Assembly: GCA_016933985.1 (NCBI GenBank)
Contig: JAFGTU010000014.1
Coordinates: forward strand, 1-9,489
Length of the DNA stretch: 9,489 nt
Reading direction: 5' to 3'
Source of the DNA: Sedimentisphaerales bacterium
GTDB lineage: Bacteria > Planctomycetota > Phycisphaerae > Sedimentisphaerales > Anaerobacaceae
The notes under the pieces are model-generated. The model made no database searches. It worked only from the letters and a program-made list of their open reading frames with translations, and was not told the DNA's origin. This document shows positions 5,393-9,489 of the stretch, in pieces (within the stretch, counting starts at the first letter, position 1; each line of letters opens with the position of its first letter). Both the position numbers and the translations under genes were made by a program.

Positions 5393-8300
5393 TTACTTTT
5401 GAGATTCTTCCGATGAAGCCTGTCTCGAAGCCTGCTGGACGGGAAAAATCGCCTCCACCGAACGTATGTGAAGATCCCTCTGTGGAAATGCGATTTCGAT
5501 GCCTTCCTTTCGAAATTCACTGTCGATGGCACAGTTGATTTCATGCCAGATTGTCAGGTAGTTATCCATGTGAGGTATATAGACGCGAAGCTCAAAATCA
5601 AGCGAGCTCTCACCGAAAGACCTGAAAATCACCCTGGGTGCCGGGTCATCATGGATTACTCCTTCCTGATTACGGGCTACTCGATACAGCGTTTCTTCGG
5701 TCTTCTTTATATCCGAACCGTACGCAACCCCCACCGGAAACTCCATCCGCAGGGTCCTGTCGGAAAGTGACCAGTTAAGCACCCTTCCGGTAATGAATTC
5801 CCTGTTGGGTACGATCAATTCCTTCTGGTCCCATTTCCGTATGGTCGTAGCCCGTATCTTTATCTTCGTCACAGTCCCGTTGACATCTCCCACCGTTACT
5901 GCATCTCCTACCCGGATCGGCTGCTCGAACAGGATAATCAAACCCGATATGAAGTTGGCGAAAATCTCCTGCAAGCCAAATCCCAGACCTACCGTCATCG
6001 CCGCGATAAGCCACTGCACCTTCGCCCATCCAATACCTATCTGCCCAAATGTCATCACAACTCCAATGATAGCAAACGCATACCTTGACAGCGAAGTAAC
6101 CGCGAAACGTACGCCCTGATCGAGCGGAAGCCGCTGAAGTACCAGAACCTCCATAAGACCCGGGGCATTGCGCGCTGCCACAACCGTCATAACAAATATC
6201 AACACCGCCTTGAAAATATTACCCAGACTTATGATAACAGTCGCACCCTGTGCATCGGTCGTATTCCATACCCCGATGTTCTCCAAAGCACTGAGAGCCG
6301 GGAGCACATTCTTCCAAATCAGCCAGATGCCCAGAAAGACCGCAAGCACCGCAACCGATTGAACAAGGCTGAGCGTTTGCTGGGAGATATTGACTACAAG
6401 TTGTTCATGATCCTCCTCCGACTCAGACTGCACCTGTGATCTTTCCTGGTTATCAAGCTGCGAATCCGTACGGGCGGCCTTTTCGGCCTGACTCTTTGCT
6501 TTTTGCCTCAACACCAACCACATTTGCATCAATGTCAGCCATCGTGTCAGCATTCCTTTACAGAACATTATCGCAAAGACCAACAGGGCTGTGGCAATGA
6601 ACTTATAATACAACTGCCCGGCAGTATAGTCATAACCTGAAAGGTGAAGCACCGCAAAAAGAAGAGGCAAAAAGACCAACGCCCCGTACCACGCGTAACG
6701 CATCCTGTACAACCAACCGCCTCTGCTCTCCGTCAGAAGAGGACTTATGGCCGCCCCCGAAGGACGAAAGGACACTACAAAGAAAAGAGATACTGCAATC
6801 ATCTCCGCCACAAAACCGATTCTGCCCAAGGAAGTTCTATAAACATCCTCAACAGCCGAATCGCAGAAAACCCTCCGTGCAAACACGATAGGAATAAGAA
6901 TCAATAAGGTTAACCGAAGGTAACGAGCAAAGACGTTCATGCTCGCTCGCGGCAAATTAAAGTGATCCGACAGGCCGTTCCTCCGACAAAACCCTATGAA
7001 CGCCATAAACAATACCATCAGAACCGTCACGCTTTTCAACCCGCTGCCGACAATATGTACATAAGTCAAATCCGGGGGCGACTGAAGAAGTCTCCACGAA
7101 ATAAAGCCCGTTAGCAGCGGTAATGGAACAATAGCTATTATCGATAAAACCAGTGCTTTTATAGTAAACGAATATTTGTCCGAGTACATATGCCCCGAAA
7201 GCTGCACAAGGTGTTCGAGCCGATTGGTCATGTTCAAGCGATACAGCCACAACAGGGCCACAAGAACAATTATAAGAATATAGACCGCAGTATGACTCCG
7301 AAATTCGCTCCACAGATAACGCCATATATCTATCCATTGCCCGGGACTTATGAACCAGCGTATTGCTTTGCCTATCGCGCCAAAATCGGCCAGGCTGATT
7401 GATGTGCTGCTTCGAATCCATAATATATTCTCATCGATAAATACTTTATATTCTGCCGCCGTCGAGACAAATTTCCGCTCTCGAACATCCAGCCTGGCCA
7501 GGACCGTTGACAAATCCTCATAATAATCCGATATCTTCCTGAGACTGTTACGGTGGTCCTCAAGCAGTTTGACCGCGTCCTTAAAAGCCTCATCGAATCC
7601 GGCATCCTGCTCCGTCAACTGCTCTTCCCGAAGCCTCAACTTCGCCACGGCTTCCACGTCAGCCAGGTCGGACCACTGCTCGTCATATTTACTCCAGTTC
7701 AGCTTAGCTGTGGAAATCTTTGCAAGACGAGCCTTGATTTGCTCCCGATTCCGGCCTGTGTCCTGTAGTTCTTCGCGTTTGGATAGAAGCAAGACACCCA
7801 TAACATTGGTAATCTCACCGGCCGCTCCGATCTCTTTCTTCAAGGCCGTAAATTCAGCCTCCAACTCGGCAAGATCGTCTTCGATCTTTTTGGAATACTG
7901 GTTCGCCTGCTCCATCTGCCTGATCAAGTCGGCCTGAATGTTAACGAGCTCGGCGTTTTCCTGTGCGAGCTTCTGTATCACCGGATGAGCATACTTGGTC
8001 TGCTTAACCGTCTCCTTCGCCTTTTCCTTAAGCTTTTCGGTTTCCAGCTTTTGAGCAACAACAAGCTGTTCCTGCCAGAACTTCTGTCGCTTTTCAGCCA
8101 GAACGAGATTTCGAGAAGCAAGCTCCCTCCTCGCTGTAAGTAAATCACCCGCCGCGTCATAAAGCTTCAATTCCTCGCCCAGGCTTTCAATCTTGGCTTC
8201 CAGCGCCACAATCTGTGCGACCTGCAACACCCTGCCGGCAAAAACCGCGTCCGCGACACTAACCTCCGCAGCAGCGGCAGGCAGCTTTTCCTTCATCTGA

Positions 8301-8863
8301 GCCAACTGCTCCCGGGCCCCAGCCGACTCGACCGGAATACTAACACGCCTTTCGGCCCGACGCTTAAGCTCGTTTTCGAGATCAGTGGACTTCTTTTTTG
8401 CCTCTTCGTATAGAGCCTGCGCCCCCGTCGCCTCTTTCTGCACGTCGGCAAGCAGCATCGTTCCTGCATTTTCGGGAAAAACGTCATCGACAGCCTGCGA
8501 CAACTGCTCCTTTATCCTTGCAAGATCCGTGGGAATATTCTTGAACCTGTTGGAAAAACCAGTTGTTTCTTCCTTTGCAGCCTGCAACAGTTTCCACTGG
8601 GCGATCGCCTTGTCATAAATATCCAGTAGCTTTGTTTTGGCTTCCTTGTCCGCAATATCCATGTCGGCTACCTGCTTGCGGATCTCCGGAAGATTATCAA
8701 GCGCCCACGGCAGACCGTAATCCGTTTTTGGCACAGCGTCTGCAACGGCATCTGCTGCAGATGGCGCACTGCCGTTCACAATACCGTTCTGCGCCGGCGC
8801 TGGAATGGAAAACAACACAACAACGCCGATAACCGCCAACACACACTCTTTATAAAGCCTCAT
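5393..8863 (-). CDS. Large MscS-superfamily mechanosensitive channel, MscK/MscM type
   Basis: A 1156-residue membrane protein that should open under membrane tension and release ions and solutes on hypo-osmotic shock. The order is: signal peptide (1-24, basic MRLYK, hydrophobic core, predicted cut after APA24); a periplasmic, mostly helical coiled-coil region rich in Glu, Lys and Gln (about 60-475); roughly eleven hydrophobic segments between about 526 and 980; and the MscS core. The pore-lining helix and hinge are clear at about 957-980 (VGLGFGLQEIFANF then ISGLIILFE), followed by the beta domain (RVGDAVTVGDVNGTV, IVPNREFITG) and the alpha/beta C-terminal domain to about 1138. A charged Gln/Ser/Glu-rich linker (789-821) precedes the last membrane segments. 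Size and layout match E. coli MscK and MscM, so the exact subtype is open. Start ATG 8863 is chosen for AGGG 7 nt upstream and the immediate signal peptide; TTG 8902 and ATG 8890 are alternatives. It seems to be a single-gene unit. Confidence 0.93.
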   Translation of the reverse strand: MRLYKECVLAVIGVVVLFSIPAPAQNGIVNGSAPSAADAVADAVPKTDYGLPWALDNLPEIRKQVADMDIADKEAKTKLLDIYDKAIAQWKLLQAAKEETTGFSNRFKNIPTDLARIKEQLSQAVDDVFPENAGTMLLADVQKEATGAQALYEEAKKKSTDLENELKRRAERRVSIPVESAGAREQLAQMKEKLPAAAAEVSVADAVFAGRVLQVAQIVALEAKIESLGEELKLYDAAGDLLTARRELASRNLVLAEKRQKFWQEQLVVAQKLETEKLKEKAKETVKQTKYAHPVIQKLAQENAELVNIQADLIRQMEQANQYSKKIEDDLAELEAEFTALKKEIGAAGEITNVMGVLLLSKREELQDTGRNREQIKARLAKISTAKLNWSKYDEQWSDLADVEAVAKLRLREEQLTEQDAGFDEAFKDAVKLLEDHRNSLRKISDYYEDLSTVLARLDVRERKFVSTAAEYKVFIDENILWIRSSTSISLADFGAIGKAIRWFISPGQWIDIWRYLWSEFRSHTAVYILIIVLVALLWLYRLNMTNRLEHLVQLSGHMYSDKYSFTIKALVLSIIAIVPLPLLTGFISWRLLQSPPDLTYVHIVGSGLKSVTVLMVLFMAFIGFCRRNGLSDHFNLPRASMNVFARYLRLTLLILIPIVFARRVFCDSAVEDVYRTSLGRIGFVAEMIAVSLFFVVSFRPSGAAISPLLTESRGGWLYRMRYAWYGALVFLPLLFAVLHLSGYDYTAGQLYYKFIATALLVFAIMFCKGMLTRWLTLMQMWLVLRQKAKSQAEKAARTDSQLDNQERSQVQSESEEDHEQLVVNISQQTLSLVQSVAVLAVFLGIWLIWKNVLPALSALENIGVWNTTDAQGATVIISLGNIFKAVLIFVMTVVAARNAPGLMEVLVLQRLPLDQGVRFAVTSLSRYAFAIIGVVMTFGQIGIGWAKVQWLIAAMTVGLGFGLQEIFANFISGLIILFEQPIRVGDAVTVGDVNGTVTKIKIRATTIRKWDQKELIVPNREFITGRVLNWSLSDRTLRMEFPVGVAYGSDIKKTEETLYRVARNQEGVIHDDPAPRVIFRSFGESSLDFELRVYIPHMDNYLTIWHEINCAIDSEFRKEGIEIAFPQRDLHIRSVEAIFPVQQASRQASSEESQK

Positions 8864-8870
8864 ATTTACA

Positions 8871-8906
8871 CCCTGTAAGAGAAAGGGCATTGTTTCAATC
8901 AATGCC
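8871..8906 (-). promoter_or_regulatory. Leader hairpin and ribosome binding site of the channel gene
   Basis: In the minus-strand leader, GGCATTG and CAATGCC (8906-8900 with 8892-8886) form a perfect 7-bp stem with a 7-nt loop. The Shine-Dalgarno AGGG (8874-8871) lies 7 nt before ATG 8863. CCCT at 8887-8884, which overlaps the 3' arm of that stem, can instead pair with AGGG. The two pairings exclude each other, so the upstream stem could free the ribosome binding site. The Shine-Dalgarno call is firm; the switch is speculation, because the second pairing has only four Watson-Crick pairs. Confidence 0.4.
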
Positions 8907-9139
8907 TTTGAAGAACATCTTTAGCATGAACATTAGTTGTCTGGGATAATCATAACCGCTGCGGGGCATTTCCGCCATACCCCGGGAGAACTAAATGTGT
9001 ACCCGAATCAGACAACACAAAGGCAGGACCACAGAACTTCGTGGGCATTGCCCGCCCCCCAGATTGCAAACCCCTCTCTGTTTCTGCCCTTGTCAAACCA
9101 TCAGAGGGCTTTAGACGCGTCAATAATGGCGTTTTTTGC

Positions 9140-9169
9140 TTGACTGAGAGCGGTCTTATCGTGTAACCT
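9140..9169 (+). promoter_or_regulatory. Candidate promoter of the FHA gene
   Basis: TTGACT (9140-9145, 5 of 6 to the -35 consensus), an 18-nt spacer, then TAACCT (9164-9169, matching the most conserved first, second and last -10 positions only). Transcription would start near 9176, about 100 nt before ATG 9276. A small dyad, CTAAA-GG-TTTAG (9168-9179), overlaps the predicted start site. The -10 is weak, so this is tentative. Confidence 0.3.
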
Positions 9170-9208
9170 AAAGGTTTAGAAGCTGAGACTTCTGATTTCT
9201 GTTCTTTT

Positions 9209-9231
9209 GCCGCCTATGCGGCTTTGGCGGC
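9209..9231 (+). promoter_or_regulatory. Alternative hairpins in the FHA gene leader
   Basis: GCCGC at 9209-9213 can pair with GCGGC at 9218-9222 (5 bp, loop CTAT); extended by one base as GCCGCC, it can instead pair with GGCGGC at 9226-9231 (6 bp, 11-nt loop). Both would lie in the 5' leader, about 45 nt before the FHA start codon. A run of four T precedes rather than follows the stem, so it is not a terminator for upstream plus-strand transcription. Function unknown. Confidence 0.3.
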
Positions 9232-9275
9232 GTGTTGTAATGAAGTGCAAGTTCTGAGCGGTAAGGACGCTGACT

Positions 9276-9489
9276 ATGGCAGAGGCGCTATTGACAATAG
9301 AAGAACGCGGCCAAGCCCGACAGGTGGAGTTGAATCAAGAAGGCACAATCATCGGTCGCAGCCCGCGATGCGACGTCGTGATCGACAGTAAAGACGTCTC
9401 TCGCGAGCATGCGCGTGTATTCAAGGACCCGTTCGGGCGGTGGATTTTCGAAGACCTCGGAAGCAGCAACGGGACGTTCGTGAACGGCA
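9276..9489 (+). CDS. FHA-domain protein, 5' part only
   Basis: The first 71 codons of a gene that continues past the right edge. They encode an almost complete forkhead-associated (FHA) domain, a phosphothreonine-peptide-binding fold used in Ser/Thr-kinase signalling and protein assembly. The conserved positions are visible: IIGRS (25-29), the VSREHA core with S42, R43 and H45, and DLGSSNGTFVNG (60-71), where Arg28, Ser42, Arg43 and Asn65 correspond to the usual peptide-binding residues. The domain starts right at the N-terminus with no signal peptide, so this part is cytoplasmic. ATG 9276 is supported by AAGGA 8 nt upstream. What follows (a second FHA, an ATPase, a cyclase, a response regulator or nothing) cannot be seen. 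It is divergent from the channel gene and not evidently linked to it. Confidence 0.88.
   Translation, partial: MAEALLTIEERGQARQVELNQEGTIIGRSPRCDVVIDSKDVSREHARVFKDPFGRWIFEDLGSSNGTFVNG

Larger units (their letters stand above)
8864..9275. other. Divergent intergenic region between the channel gene and the FHA gene
   Basis: This 412-bp stretch carries the leaders, and presumably the promoters, of two divergent genes. I found no tRNA-like fold and no convincing protein: the short plus-strand frame at 8937-9143 lacks a ribosome binding site and any recognisable pattern. A -10-like TATGAT on the minus strand (about 8956-8951) lacks a -35, so the channel promoter is not called. The plus-strand half holds a weak promoter candidate and small hairpins before the FHA gene. 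Confidence 0.5.

Noticed and set aside
5206..5538. 110-codon plus-strand frame entering the channel gene 3' end
   Set aside because: No good ribosome binding site, low-complexity Pro/Arg-rich product, and half of it is antisense to the MscS core gene.
8940..9130. Possible tRNA or other RNA gene in the GC-rich intergenic segment
   Set aside because: No acceptor-stem pairing, T-loop or anticodon-arm pattern could be built on either strand.
9115..9137. Plus-strand terminator candidate (ACGC/GCGT stem then six T)
   Set aside because: Only a 4-bp stem with a 10-nt loop, and no plus-strand gene precedes it in the window.
8937..9143. 68-codon plus-strand frame in the divergent intergenic region
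   Set aside because: No Shine-Dalgarno signal or recognisable protein pattern; it ends in the region where the FHA promoter is expected.
1..9489. CRISPR array, insertion sequence, toxin-antitoxin or defence genes
   Set aside because: No regularly spaced direct repeats, transposase, or small paired genes of those kinds were found on either strand.

Overview
The window is bacterial chromosome with two transcription blocks on the minus strand and the start of a divergent gene on the plus strand at the right edge. The most likely source is a planctomycete (Planctomycetota, perhaps a Phycisphaerae relative). This rests on the style of the type II secretion/pseudopilin cluster, an FHA-domain gene close by, and an intergenic repeat whose wording resembles repeats I associate with planctomycete genomes. 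It is an inference from memory, not a computed placement.

Region 1 (about 1-4840, minus strand) is a type II secretion (T2SS) operon in the canonical order gspE-gspF-gspG-gspH-gspI. gspI runs off the left edge. GspE is the cytoplasmic secretion ATPase, GspF the inner-membrane platform protein, GspG the major pseudopilin, and GspH and GspI minor pseudopilins. A near-consensus sigma-70-type promoter (TTGACA, 17 bp, TATACT) lies directly upstream of gspE, so the operon starts with the ATPase; no gspC or gspD precedes it here. The E-F and F-G junctions each have about 145 bp of spacer. The first holds a 77-bp palindromic element with 7-bp terminal inverted repeats and two internal hairpins; the second holds two perfect hairpins. 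The G-H-I part is tightly packed, with a 17-nt gap and then an ATGA overlap.

Region 2 (about 4734-5392) is a 659-bp stretch with no convincing gene. It contains the gsp promoter, a 19-bp palindrome about 65 bp upstream of the predicted transcription start, and an unusual number of further perfect inverted repeats, some able to form competing hairpins. It could be a regulatory region, contain a structured RNA, or simply be rich in degenerate repeats.

Region 3 (5393-8863, minus strand) encodes a large MscS-superfamily mechanosensitive channel of the MscK/MscM architecture: signal peptide, long coiled-coil periplasmic domain, about eleven membrane segments and a C-terminal MscS core. It would release solutes on hypo-osmotic shock.

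Region 4 (8864-9489) is a divergent intergenic region with small leader hairpins on both sides, followed by the first 71 codons of an FHA-domain (phosphothreonine-binding) protein on the plus strand.

No tRNA, rRNA, CRISPR array, insertion sequence or clearly novel multi-gene system was found. The most interesting unexplained material is the non-coding DNA: the 77-bp element, the hairpins between gspF and gspG, and the repeat-dense gap upstream of gspE.
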